Shown piece after piece: positions 24,497 to 36,555 of a stretch of 64,000 nucleotides of DNA; the stretch's first letter is position 1, and each line of letters opens with the position of its first letter. The position numbers were made by a program, and so were the translations under genes. This DNA comes from Artocarpus heterophyllus (lineage: Eukaryota; Streptophyta; Magnoliopsida; Rosales; Moraceae), in NCBI GenBank assembly GCA_025403435.1, contig CM046348.1, positions 26,843,899-26,907,898 on the forward strand. Reading direction: 5' to 3'. The notes under the pieces are model-generated. The model worked only from the letters and a program-made list of their open reading frames with translations. It was not told where the DNA came from and made no database searches.

Positions 24497-27400
24497 CTAA
24501 GTGAGTAAATACTGCAAATTTCGCATCCCCATAGCTTCCACATGCCTTTCGAAGACTCTCCCAGAAAGTGTCTTCGTAAATGGATCAGCTAAATTGTCCT
24601 CTGACGCGATCTTGCACACCGTGACATGCCCGCTCTCAACGAAGTCGTTTATCACATGATACTTCCGATCAATATGCTTACTCTTCTTGTGAAATCTTGG
24701 TTCCTTAGCATTAGCTACCGCCGCACTGTTATCACAGTACAGTGATACCGCTTTATCCATACCAGGAACTACCTCAAGATCCCCAAGGAACTTACGGAGC
24801 CACACTGCTTCTTTCGAAGCATCACTAGCCGCCACATACTCGGCCTCCATCGTTGAATCCGAAGTGCAATCTTGCTTCGCACTTCTCCAACTGATGGCAC
24901 CGCCACCCAGAGTAAACACAAACCCCGATGTCGATTTCCTAGAATCCAGGCAGGATTGAAAATCTGAATCAGTGTATCCTAGAGGAGTTAAATCCTTACC
25001 CGAATACACAAGCATATACCCTCGAGTCCTTCTCAGGTACTTGAAAATATGCTTTACCGCAACCCAATGGTTCGGTCCTGGATCTGCCTGAAATCGACTC
25101 ACAATCCCGACCGCATAGCTAATATCCGGTCGAGTGCAAAGCATGGCATACATGAGACTACCCACTGCCGAAGCATAAGGCACCTTCTTCATGTATTCTC
25201 TTTCTTCATAAGACTTTGGAGAGTCTTTCTTAGAAAGAGTAATTCCAGACCTAGATGGTTGCCCACCTTTCTTGGAATCCTGCATTGCAAACCTCCTGAG
25301 AATTTTATCTATGTAGCCGGCCTGTGACAAAGCTATCATTTTGTTCTTCCTATCCCGAAAGATCTGGATACCGAGAACAAAATTAGCCTCACCCAAGTCC
25401 TTCATGTCAAACTGCTTGGTCAACCATAATTTGACCGATGACAACGCCCCAACGTCATTGCCAATTAGTAGAATGTCATCTACATAGAGTAGTAGAAAAA
25501 CCACCTTCTCATTCTTAATGTGTTTGTAAACACATGGTTCATCCACATTTTGTGAGAACCCATAAGTCTTGATCACTTGATCAAATCTTATGTTCCAAGA
25601 ACGAGAAGCCTGCTTAAGTCCATAAATAGACTTTAGCAACTTACAAACCTTACCCTCTTGACCCGTGACCTTGAACCCGTCTGGTTGTTCCATATAAATG
25701 GACTCATCAAGATAGCCATTCAGAAAAGCCGTCTTGACATCCATCTGCCAAATCTCGTAGTCGAGAGCGGCAGCTATGGACAAGAGAATCCGGATGGACT
25801 TAAGCATGGCTACAGGCGAAAAGGTTTCCTCATAATCGATTCCTTCCTTTTGCGTATAACCCTTAGCTACCAGTCTAGCCTTAAAGGTTTCGACCTTTCC
25901 ATCCACTCCTCTTTTCCTCTTGTAGATCCACTTACTCCCTATGGGTTTTACCCCTTCGGGAAGATCCACAAGCTCCTAGACCCGATTAGTCTCCATAGAC
26001 TTCATCTCAATGTTCATGGCCTCTGTCCAGAGTCTTGAATCAACATCCTCCATAGCTTCTGCGTAAGTATAAGGATCCCTGTCATGTTCATCCGGTTCAG
26101 CCAAAAAGACCTCCCCATTGAACATATACCTCTCAGGTTGACGCCCGATCCTCCCACTACGCCGAAGCCCCTGAGGTTGTTGTTCAGGTTTGTTTGGTTT
26201 TTCTACACCGATCGGAATGGTTTCGTTCGGAACCTCCGGAGTAAACGGATTACCCCTCAACTCCTCAAGCACCACTTTGCTTTGAGGTTTAAAGTCGTTC
26301 ATGTAACTCTCCTCAAGGAAAGTTGCATTAGTTGAAACCACGACTTTATTTTCCTTTGGGTTATAAAAATAACCCCCTTTAGTCCCTTTTGGATATCCTA
26401 CAAACACGCAAACTTCTGAACGTGCTTCCAACTTATTCGGATCCTTAAACAGGACATGAGCTGGACATCCCCATATGCGAATATGGTTTAAGGATGTCTT
26501 CCGTCTTGTCCACAACTCGTGAGGAGTTTTAGGGACCGATTTTGAAGGCACATTGTTCAAAAGATAACATGCGGTTTGTAGTGCATATCCCCAAAAGGAT
26601 AAAGGCAATGATGAATAACTCATCATGGACCGAATCATGTCCAACAAAGTCCTATTCCTTCTCTCTGCTACGCCATTCTGCTGCGGAGTGCCCGGCGCAG
26701 TCAAATGGGATAAAATCCCATTCTCTAACAAGTGTCCCAAGAACTCATCAGAAAGGTATTCCCCACCTCGATCAGATCGAAGTGCCTTTATGGGTCTACC
26801 CAATTGCTTTTCCACTTCAGCCCGAAACTCCCTGAACTTATCATAAGTTTCGCTTTTGTGGTGCATTAGGTACACATACCCATATCTTGAGTAATCGTCA
26901 ATAAAAGTAACGAAGTACTCATACCCTCCTCGTGCCCGGATGTTCATCGGTCCGCAAACATCACTATGCACAAGTTCTAGAACCCCTTCGGCCCTATTGC
27001 CCTTAGACCCGTATGGTCTTTTGGTCATTTTACCCTCCAAACAAGACTCACATTGAGGTATAGATTCCACCTTTAAGTGACTTAAAGGTCCATCCCTTAC
27101 CAACCTTTGAATCCTATTTAGGTTAATATGGCCAAGGCGCAAATGCCAAAGATAAGTCTTATTAGAGTGAGAAGTTTTAAGTCTTTTTGAGTTATTATCA
27201 TTTATCTCAGCATTAAGCAATAGGTCCATCTTAGGTTTGATAAAATATAGATTATTTTGCATCCATCCAGAACAGATAAAAGATTTGTTTTTACGAATCA
27301 CCACTTTTTCATTAAAAGATACCACGTAGGAGTCTTTAAATAAAGAAGATACAGAAATTAAATTCCTTTTAAATTTAGGAACATAAAAACAATCTCGCAA

Positions 27401-28450
27401 AATTAAATTCCTATAATTATCAAAATAAAGATGGACATCTCCCACTGCTTCCGCTGAGACCAAGGATCCATCGCCCATCCGAAGCGTTAAGTCTTCACGA
27501 AGTAGACTTCTCGTTTCTTTGAATCCCTGCAGAGAAACACAAACATGATTAGTTGCACCAGAATCTATGACCCAAATGTCACTGGATTCCTCAACCAAAC
27601 AAGTTTCTAAATATAGAAGATCACACCTACCTCCCTTGGAAAGGAAGTCCTTGCAATGCTTCTTTATATGCCCGACCTTACCACAAAAGAAGCACTTAAG
27701 CTTCTTTGGGTTCTTCTTCTTCTTCTTCTTGCTCTTGGTAGCAATAGGAATAGAAGACTTCCCACTTTTGGCCCGTTGCTTCTTTCCATTCCCAGAGTTA
27801 GGATTGGAACCAGAAGCAGCTACCATATTGGCCTCTCCACCAGCAGGAGACTCCCTGATCAGCAGTTCAAACTCTTGTAACTGTTTCATTAGTTCTGTCA
27901 AGGTCATATCCCGTCTATTGCTTAGATTAAAAGTAGCTCTAAACGGAATAAATTCCTTAGACAGAGTCTCAAAGACCATAGTCATCTGAGTTTCAGCATC
28001 GATGTCGGCTCCATTGGTTTGAGCCTCAGCGAGGTAACCCATGACCAACATCATGTGCTCCTTTACAGATGTCCCCGGTCTCTGTCTACAGTTTAAGAGT
28101 TTCCGAAGCGCCCCTTGCCGCTTTGTTATGGCCTGGCCTCCAAACATGTCCTCAAGATTATCCAAGATCTGCTTCGCAGTCTCATAATCCTGATGTTGAG
28201 CCTGCAGCACGTTATTCATGCTAGCCATAACATAGCAGCGGGCCTGATCATTAGCATCTTTCCAGCGTTTGTACGCTTGGAATTGCTCATTACTTGAGTC
28301 TCCCGTAGGCTCGGGAGGACAAGGAGTTGTCAGAACATATTTCAGTTTCTCAAAGGAAAGGACGATGTCCAGGTTCCGTTTCTAATCATTATAGTTCTCA
28401 CTGGTTAATTGGTTTTTGTCAAGTATCAATGATAAAACGTTTTTAGACAT
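24497..28450 (-). pseudogene. copia gag-pol polyprotein with two nonsense codons (copia 2)
   Basis: 1318 codons in one frame, from ATG at 28450 (MSKN, matching copia 1) to TAG at 24497. The order is gag; zinc knuckle [14 protein letters not shown] (near 27665); protease DSGATNHV; integrase HHCC zinc finger (HLRLGH ... CESC) and D-D-E core ([24 protein letters not shown]); RT with YVDD at about 25480; and RNase H (SDASKEAVW ... CDNSAAV). The only breaks are TAG near 28380 (gag, Trp in NYNDW) and TAG at 25976-25978 (Trp expected before ELVDLPEG). Both are TGG-to-TAG. All catalytic residues look intact, so this copy was probably recently mobilised, or lost function very recently. Confidence 0.93.
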
Positions 28451-30078
28451 TTTCAATCTACAATAAAGAATCATATACCAAACATAAGCAAACTTATATA
28501 ATAATTTAGTGAGATAACACAATCATGTAAAATCATACAAATGTGTTTATGTGTCAAAACCTTGAAAATATCACAACCTTACAACGATAATTCCCAACTC
28601 AGAATTCAACAAGCTCCTAGGGGAGTCATGCCAAATTCAATCAGGAACACGGATCCCCTCCTGATTAATATATGCCATCCAGGACCCGTATGATCCAGCA
28701 TATATTAATAATCGTTTCTTTGGCCATTAATTTTATTAACAGAGCTCCTAGGGGAGGTTAATAATAAAATTAACGTGAGTGTATAACCACCGTTTTAATA
28801 TTTTATCCATGATTTATAATCACCACCTAGGGGTGTGCAACCATAAATCATACTAAAATACCTTATCCTTTCAGAGATCCAATCTGGTACATGATAGAAA
28901 TCCCTTCCTAGGGGTTGGGACCATCATGTTCTTCCTATGGACCAACGATGGAGGCCTTAGGTTCTCTCTTCGAAAACCTTCTCCCACTCAATCTTTTGAA
29001 GTCAAGGTTTTATTTTAAAATTATGCATGAACAAATTTAATATGAGCGACACTCCCTATTCTATATGACATGTTATCAATATACATGGTAAATCATATTA
29101 TAATGCAGACAAGCAAAGCAATCAAGCAAAGCTACAAGCATAATAATAATAACCGTAATATTATGGTTCCACCCTAGAGAATAGAAAAACTAAGATTACA
29201 AGAGAATAATCGAGACATTTATCGATTCTTCATCCTTGAATCCTCAAGCTGTATCCTTCTTCATGTAATATCCATCTTCAAGTCCTCAATCCCGTATGAA
29301 TCGAACACTTCATATTTCCGGTCATATCCAAATTTAATGTTTCTCAGAATCGTCCCAAAAATAAAATTAAAACTGCACTGGAAAAATCGCACCTTTTCTG
29401 GACACCTGGTAGCTCTCGGTCGGCAGGCCGATCTGGGCAATCGGCCTACCGATCATGGAGGTTCGGCCTGCCGGCAGAGCACCAAAATTTCTGCCCCACT
29501 GTCGGCCTGCCGGACCGTACGTCCGGCCTGCCGATCTGTGACCTTCGGCCTGCCGAACTGTGAGGTCCGGCATGCCGACCGAGCAGAAAACCCTCAATCC
29601 AGAAAATACAATTTTAATGCAATTCATCAATTTTATTTTCAACAATTCAAAAACATAAAATTAGAGACTCAGGAAATACCTGGAGGCGCCATCATCAATC
29701 TTTAAGTTCCGACTTCTCGTTCCGTCTTCTCCGAATAATTATTTAATTACAAAATTCTTACAAATTAAAAATTAAATAATAAATCCAAGACGGAGATGAT
29801 AGTCCGCCATCTAATTACATGAAAAACCTAGATACACATTCTAACCTCTAAGGAACCATAACCGGTATTAATTAATTAATAAATAATTAAACAACAATTT
29901 AATCAACCATAATTAATTAATAAACATTCACCATATAATCCATGACAACATATATATTATATAGAAACCTAGAGTGCCATCTCTCTATAAAATTTAATTC
30001 AAGCAATGGAGAGATTAAGATCACAAAATTTATGCATATAACATGATCACAAACTTGCAAATTTATGTAAAAACCTCG
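28451..30078 (-). other. Untranslated leader of copia 2
   Basis: About 1.6 kb between primer site and gag ATG. It is unusually long for a copia leader and collinear with the copia 1 leader. It carries a strong GC-motif cluster at 29418-29581 but no credible coding sequence. AT-rich stretches at 29700-29930 include ATTAATTAATTAA runs. Confidence 0.75.
29418..29581 (-). repeat. GC-motif cluster in copia 2 leader
   Basis: Seven to eight copies over 164 bp. On the plus strand most read CGGCCTGCCG or TTCGGCCTGCCGAAC, with one GGCAGGCCGA at the left edge. Orientation is therefore mostly opposite to the LTR cluster of the same element, allowing the two to pair in the genomic transcript. Confidence 0.85.
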
Positions 30079-30090
30079 GCTCTGATACCA
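30079..30090 (-). other. Primer binding site (tRNA-iMet) of copia 2
   Basis: On the minus strand TGGTATCAGAGC begins two bases after the 5' LTR end. It complements the 3' end of plant initiator-Met tRNA exactly and fixes the element's orientation. Confidence 0.93.
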
Positions 30091-30092
30091 AT

Positions 30093-32125
30093 TGTTGGAA
30101 ACAAAGTGCGCAGCGGAATTTTTTAAATTTTTCATCAGAGTATTTTCCAAAACACAAGTTTGACATGTTATATGTATAAATTAAACAGATCTTACTAACC
30201 TCAGTATGCCGAAGAACCTCCGCGACCTGTGTAGAGAAGTAACGTTCCAGAAGAGCCTCAACCAACTGGTCTTCTTTGCTATTCTCTATCCACAACCGGA
30301 GTGAGTGTGGGCTCACACGTACAGCTCTTCCACCGGTGACTCTCCTTCCAACCAATAGAGAGAACCCAAAGCTAGTGTTCGTGATTTGTGAACAAAAGCT
30401 CTCAGGGAGTTTTCAGATGCTCACTAGAAGAGTATCACTCTTAATCTCTCAAATTGATCTGAGTAAATCATTAGACTCACTCCCTTTTTATACCTATTGG
30501 TCCTTGGGGTCAGTCCATATCAGATTAGGTCTCAAAAATCGAAACAGAATCAAGTTCGGATCAATATCTGATAAGATACGCGTGAAAAACACGTAATCTT
30601 AGCTGTCGCGGTCGGCATGCCGAACTGTGTGATAGGCAGGCCGAACTGGCCAGTTCGGCAGGCCAAACTTTCCGATCGGCAGGCCGAACTGTCGAGAAAA
30701 AATCTCCGCGAATCTTTTATTTTCCACCCGAGATTCTAAAGGATAAAGTCTCAGTTTTGATTCAAATAGCCCAATAGAAAAGATATCTGATCAAAACAAA
30801 CTTTATCAAGATAATCTCTAAGAAAATAAATCAATTCACAATAATTCTACAAGTTTATCTTGTTCTAATTGTCCAAAATTAAAACAACCGATAAACAGAC
30901 AAGAATTATCCGAACGCCATAATTCAACAAGTTCATCTTGAACTAATTTCTTACATAATTAATTCAACCGATAAACAGACATGAATTATTTGATTCTTAT
31001 AAATTTAAACCAATCTGATAAATCCGACATAAGTCACCAATTATTGGAAAAGCACGCCGTGTCGTTACAGGATTTTGTGAGCTAGCAAAGGGGACCAAAA
31101 TGGACCTATAAAGTTCAAGCTCATGATAATTATGAAACCCAATATCCCAGATATACATTTCACAATTATCAACTCCAACGCTACTCCACTAAAAGCTTGG
31201 AGCTGCACTCTCGAACTTTATAGAATTACGAAGCTCGTGTAGCTAAGTCTCCATGACATATCATAGTGTATCGCATCCCCATATGATCATCCATAATCGG
31301 CTTAAGGACAAGTTCTGTCTTACCTTCCCGATTATTTTTATCTTACGTTCCATTGTCTCACCATTAGAAAACTTACCATCTAAAGATAGTATACCATTCG
31401 GTTACACCTATGTATCCAAATGGTTGAGCGCTCCAGTTTTCCAATTACAGGACAACGCATATAAGAGGATATCATTACTCCTAAAGAGGAGCTATGGATT
31501 CCATATCTATGAATAACAAGTCTACGCTACCAAGAGTCATGCCTCCAACGTACCGGCATGCATGCCACTATAGAGATGTGGGAGTCACCCATTGGTACAT
31601 CAAAAGACACAAGTCGAGACAACGGGCCCATTATTCATCTCAGGATTAAGATTCAATACAAATGATTGTCTAAAGTGAATCGATTTGCCAAGACAGAATT
31701 ATTAATCCAAATCAATTCACTTTATGTCCCGATCCAACACATCGTCACCTATGACAACGCGCCAATGTTTCTATTCACGGAGTCCAACTCCGATGGCCAA
31801 GACAAACCATCTCCCATAAGGGATATAGACAACATAACAATCTTTACATGAATAAAGCGCCCAACTTTATTCCCTCGATTGCGGATCATATATTTTAGAC
31901 CATCACCTTAAGAGTCGTGTCTACCGCATAATCATCCCATCATATGCCCAACTCTTAAGGTTTAGACTGATAGTCTCAGACTACTGTTTGCTTATCATAC
32001 ATTCAATAAATATGAACGTAAAGAGGACAATATTTGGTATATATAAATGAATAAATTCTTTATTGATAAAAAATGTCTCCAAAAACGTATTACATTTTTA
32101 CTCCTTAGAGCATACATGTCTAACA
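30093..32125 (-). repeat. 5' LTR of copia 2 (2033 bp)
   Basis: Matches 22450-24482. The differences I saw are G to A at the ACGCG/ACACG site, one CCGAAC to CCAAAC, one CTGCCG to CTGTCG, and CAACAA to CAATAA. All are transitions, three of them in CpG. TATA box on the minus strand at 30484-30492; GC-motif cluster at 30608-30695. Confidence 0.95.
30608..30695 (-). repeat. GC-motif cluster in copia 2 5' LTR
   Basis: Same as the 22965-23052 cluster, with two of the four LTR differences falling inside it, both at CpG sites of the motif. Confidence 0.85.
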
Positions 32126-32130
32126 TTAAA

Positions 32131-32480
32131 AACTGACAGCTTTCTATATCTACCTACTGTAGTACCTTAGAGGCAGGATTTCAAAAAAAAAATTCATAAA
32201 AGTTTTTCATCTCATCGAAATCTTAAACTTTCGTGTTTTGCAAAAATTGTGATTCAGCTTTCAAATGGCCCGTTTATGCCACAAAGCATAGTTGCTTAAT
32301 ATTTTGACAGTTTTTGGGCAGTTTTTGAAAATGGCTCAAAAATCCATCTTAGAGTTGAAGCTGCAAAAATAGTTGGACATGAAATGTATAAATCTAAAGG
32401 TTTTTTGTTTGAAAAAATTATTGACCTCTAATGGTCCATTTTTATGCTCAAAGTAAGTAGAAATTTTTTTGAATGTAAAC
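32131..32480. repeat. Diverged tandem repeat, right part
   Basis: Continuation of the ~185-190 bp repeat interrupted by copia 2. The block at 32197-32255 matches 22336-22390 closely (shared ACTTTCGTGTTTTG and AAAATTGTGATTC), and a partial further unit is at 32390-32460 (AATGGTCCATTTTTATGC). Confidence 0.55.
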
Positions 32481-32489
32481 TACAAACTA

Positions 32490-33728
32490 GTCCTGTACAT
32501 ACTCACTTCCAACTTTGTATAAACTTAAACCACAACATATAACTCATAAAAACCATAATAAATATACAAAGAAAATTTTATTACATGCCATAATCTCTAA
32601 TAATCATAAACCAAATCAAATTTAAAACAAAAAAGAGGAAGAGATTGGTTTATTTTCTTGGAGATCAAACTTTGTTTGACTCCACCAAACCCTCCTTCTT
32701 CTTCTTAGTTTTTGGCTAGTGATTTAGTGATTGAGAAGGACAATTTTGAGAGAGAAAATAGGAGGAGACGAACTAGATTCTTTAAGGAAAATGGGAGAGG
32801 AAAATGAGAAAATGAACTCTTTATATGTGCAAGTATATTTATAGACAAGTGACTAAGCATACTTAGTTCCTTAACCTGGTGTTACTATACCTCTGAATAA
32901 AATTATTTGAGCTTAAATTTTGTGTTAATTAGCTTAAGGATTGGCGCCAACGAAGGGAGAGAGAAAGTGGTAGGAAAAACCTCATGATGGCTTAAGTACA
33001 GTCATCAAATCATGTGTAAATCAAAGTCACTTCTAGTTTTGATCTTATACTCACCATCTCCTAAAGATTCCTTAAAATGGTTATATTTTACATTGGTTAA
33101 AAAAGACTAACTTAGCTGACAGGGCATTTTGTTTCCCGGTGGGTCTTTTACGAATGTTTATTCATACTCTAAAGCTAATGCCTGAATAAATCGAAACTAG
33201 CATAAATTCTTAATTGGATAATAAAATTAGACTGTTCTTGATCCTCAAATTTCTTCTAGACTATATAAAACCTAAACATGACTTCTTTTTGCACTTTGCC
33301 TCTATAATGACATGGTTTTCAATAGTGGCGATTCCCAAGTTCGGATAACAATTTTTTTTTGCTAAAAATGAAACTTTGATTTTTAACCAATAAGCAATTA
33401 AGGACTTGTTATATGTTAGAGTATTTCTCATTGCACTACTAACATCTTACTGTACTTGGAAATTCTTATAAATAGAATTCTCAAGTTGTTTGAGATCTTA
33501 AATTTCTTTCACCTTAAATCGATACTAAAAAGTATTGATCAAATTATTTGATAATAAGAAACTTTATAAATTTAACTTTAATATTTGCTATAGAATTGTG
33601 GATTTTTTATATTTAATTCTATAAATTCTTCAACCACAAAAATTTAAATATGATATTCTCTAGAAAAATTCTTGACTTGTGTATGTAAATTACATTATTT
33701 AATTCTAGGATTTTTTTAGTCATTACAA
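32490..33728 (-). repeat. 3' LTR of gypsy E4 (approximate)
   Basis: In element sense it starts TGTAATGAC at 33728, right after a GGAAAATTCTTAAGAGGG purine-rich tract following pol. The segment 32985-33720 is clearly duplicated at 35085-35806. A TATA-like TATAAATATAC (minus strand, about 32835-32848) precedes a CT-rich leader. The low-coordinate end is uncertain. Confidence 0.65.
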
Positions 33729-35082
33729 TGTACCCTCTTAAGAATTTTCCTCCCAAAAATTAAAACAACTTGAGGTAGCTTTTACTTATATCTTCTTTGC
33801 GTTCCCAAGTAGCTTCCTTAATCTTGTGATTTTGCCACAAAATTTTAACTAGAGAGATCACTTTGTTCCTTAGGCCCCTCATAAGCCAAAATCTACACTT
33901 GTTTCTCTTCATAAGACAAGTCTGCTTGTGCCTTAACTAGCTTCTGATGCAGTACATGCAACGGGTCTGACACATACTTCTTTAACATTGATACGTCAAA
34001 TACATTGTGCACATATGCTAACTTCGGTGGCAATGCTAGTCTATATGTGACATTACCAATCCTCACTAAGATCTTGAAAGGTCTAATGTATTCACGATTA
34101 AGTTTTCCTCTCTTGCCAAATATCATCACCTCTTTCATTAATGCAACCTTTAGAAAAACTGAATCTCCTACCTAAAACTTTAAAGGTCTACAATGTTTGT
34201 CTGCATAACTCTTCTAATGATAGTGAGATGTCTCTAGCCTTACATCTTCAGTGGTCCTTCTAATGAAATCAATAGTCCCTTGATGCTTTTCCCTAGGTTT
34301 ATGCCAATGAATTGCAAATCTTCATTTTCTCTTCTAAAGTGCTTCGAAGGTTGCCATGCCTATCAATGCATGATAATTGTTGTGTATGATAACTCTATTA
34401 AGGCTAACTTCTTGTCGCAGTTTCTATTGAAATCCATTACACACAATCTCAACTTATCTTCTAAAGTTGAATGGTCCTCATAGATTGACCATTAATCTAC
34501 ATGTAAAAAGTCGTACTGAACTTGTGTCATGCACAATCTTCTAAAACCATGACGTGAAACAACCATCTTGATTTTAAATGATGGACTTTGGAACTCTATG
34601 TAATGCTAATATCTTAAACACATACAACTCAACTAATCGCTCAATAGAATAAATGAGTTTAATGGGTAAGAAGTGGACAAACTGTTCATTTAATTGACTA
34701 TTACCTAAATCATGTCTTTTTTGTCATTGTCCTAGGCAATCCAATTGTAATCCATCGTTATTTGATTCCATTTCTATTCTAGAATGTTTATCTTCTACAA
34801 TTTTCATACTAGATGCTGATGTTCTGCCTTAACTTACTGACAAGTAAGGCATTTTAACACAAACCCAACAACATCCTTCTTTATTTCAGGCGACCAAGAA
34901 CTCTCTTATATATTTTAGCTGCTCTTGGATGAACAGAATAAGGCATTTCATGTGCTTTATGAAGGAATTGTTTCCTCATTTCTTCATCATCAGGGATGCA
35001 TAGCATACCTTTGTGGTGAAGTATACCATCCTCCAAGACACTAAAATCTATTTCCGTTCCCTTTGAGGACCTTTTCTCCTAT
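33729..35082 (-). pseudogene. Decayed gypsy integrase to C-terminus (E4)
   Basis: Minus-strand remnant of the last third of a Ty3-gypsy pol. In reading order it starts with an integrase zinc region (HPRAAKIYKR near 34900, CLTCQ and VKAEH near 34840), then very eroded core fragments (GMATFEALY near 34350), then an intact stretch from 34138 to 33893 (FGKRGKLN ... VHNVFDVSMLKKYV). Last comes a chromodomain-like tail near 33790-33860 (LWQNHKIKEATWE). It belongs to a different subfamily from E1-E3. Everything upstream of the zinc region is gone: the pol fragment runs straight into LTR sequence at 35083. Confidence 0.82.
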
Positions 35083-35806
35083 CTCATGATGGCTAAAGTA
35101 TACTCATCAAATAATGTGTAAATCAAAGTCACTTCTAGTCCTTGACCTTATTCTCACCATCGTACAAAGATCCCTTAAAACATGTGTATTTTATACTGGT
35201 TGGAGGTGACTAACTTAACTAACATGAACTTTCATTTCCTGATGGGTCCTTTACTGATGCAAATCTCCAAATATATAGACACTGGTATAAATTCTTAACT
35301 GTGTAATAAAATTGTGCTGTTCTTAATCTTAAAATTACTTCTAGGCTATATAAAACCTAAACTTGACTTTTTCTACACTTTGCCTTAGTAATGACATGGT
35401 TTTCAACAATGTCAATTTGCAAGCTCGTATAGCATTTTTTTTACCGAAAATGCTACTTGTATAACTCTGATTTTTAAGTAATAGGTAATTAAGGGCTTGT
35501 TATGTATTAGCATGTTTCTCTGTACACTTCTAACACCATACTATACTTGAAAATTCTTGTAACTGAAATTCTCAAGTTGTTTACAGTTTGCAATTTTTTC
35601 TGCCTTAAATCATGGTAAAAATTATTAACTAAATAATTTGATCACAAGAAAACAAATAAATTTAACTTTAATTTCAACTTTATTATTTACTTTAAAATTT
35701 TATAATATTTATATTAATTCCATAAATCGCTTAACCACAAAAATTCAAACATGATATTTTAGAGGAAAATTCTTGACTTAAATATATAATAAATTACATC
35801 TTCGAT
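35083..35806 (-). repeat. Partial 5' LTR copy of gypsy E4
   Basis: Aligns with 32985-33690 along about 720 bp (shared TCATGATGGCT, GTGTAAATCAAAGTCACTTC, CTATATAAAACCTAAAC). It stops about 30 bp short of the LTR start and lacks the promoter-distal end. It is fused to pol, so a large deletion removed the rest of the LTR, gag, protease and RT. Confidence 0.75.
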
Positions 35807-35812
35807 TCCCAA

Positions 35813-36555
35813 CGGCACTTCAGGGTGGTGGTCAGTTTGCTGGCTTGGGCCGAACTAGACGCCGAATCTTTAGTGACACAGTTGACCATGATTTGAATTT
35901 GGAGCCTAATATGGTAAGTCCTTAGATTCCACATGATTTGAATTTAAAATTTATTGGGGATGCTTTGGATGATAAGGAAATTTTGGGGAATGAATGTGCT
36001 AATGATACCTACGTGAGTTTTAAAGAGAATGAGGCCCATGCACGTGGCCAGTTTATTCCTTTTAATTCTGCGTTGCATGTTTCGTATAATTTTGAGGATA
36101 ACGTGTTTAAAGGTCAAGAATTGTTATGAGAGGGAGAAAGTGGAAGGGGTTTAAAAGGAAATCGCTGATGAGACGGAGATAGACAGTGTCTATGAATTCT
36201 CGGCTAGTAATTCTTTGTTAGATAACGGGTGAGTTCACAGAAGTCTTCATCAGATAAGGGGAGAAGTGGTCAGATAAAATATAAGGATGTTTTGTTGGGT
36301 AAGAAGAAAAGGATGGCTTTAGGTGATGTGACAAACTTGGAGATATCGGCAGAGGTTGCGGAGCAACCCCGCCCATACGGTATGAGTTGCTTAGTATGGA
36401 ACGCTTGTAGTTTAGGGAACCCGCGGACGTCTGACAAGCTTTGAATTGCTATTCAGAGCTACAAACCCAACTTAGTCTTTATTTCAGAGACAAAAATACA
36501 GGGGGGAGCAACTATGTTGTGGAAAGATCGTATGGGATTTGTGGGTGGTTTCCTA
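35813..36555 (+). pseudogene. LINE ORF1 C-terminal region and start of ORF2 endonuclease
   Basis: The short open stretches at 35938-36129 and 36229-36444 lead into MSCLVWNACSLGNPRT and, after a TGA stop, PNLVFISETK, the start of the apurinic-type endonuclease of plant L1 ORF2. The part upstream of that ATG (36385) is probably the end of ORF1, but I recognise no domain in it. The sequence breaks off at 36555 after FVGGF. Confidence 0.75.

Larger units (their letters stand above)
22450..32125 (-). mobile_element. Ty1-copia element copia 2 (Angela/Tork-like), near-intact and young
   Basis: 9676 bp, minus strand, flanked by a 5-bp duplication TTAAA (22445-22449 and 32126-32130). It has two 2033-bp LTRs with about four differences by eye, a perfect tRNA-iMet primer site, a leader, one gag-pol frame interrupted by two nonsense codons only, and a polypurine tract. 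The integrase and RT sequences resemble the Angela/Tork lineage. If a rate of 1.3e-8 per site per year is assumed, four differences imply an insertion of roughly 10^4 to 10^5 years. Confidence 0.95.

Noticed and set aside
27567..27989. Open frame on the strand opposite to copia 2 gag
   Set aside because: It is the antisense shadow of the gag zinc-knuckle coding sequence.
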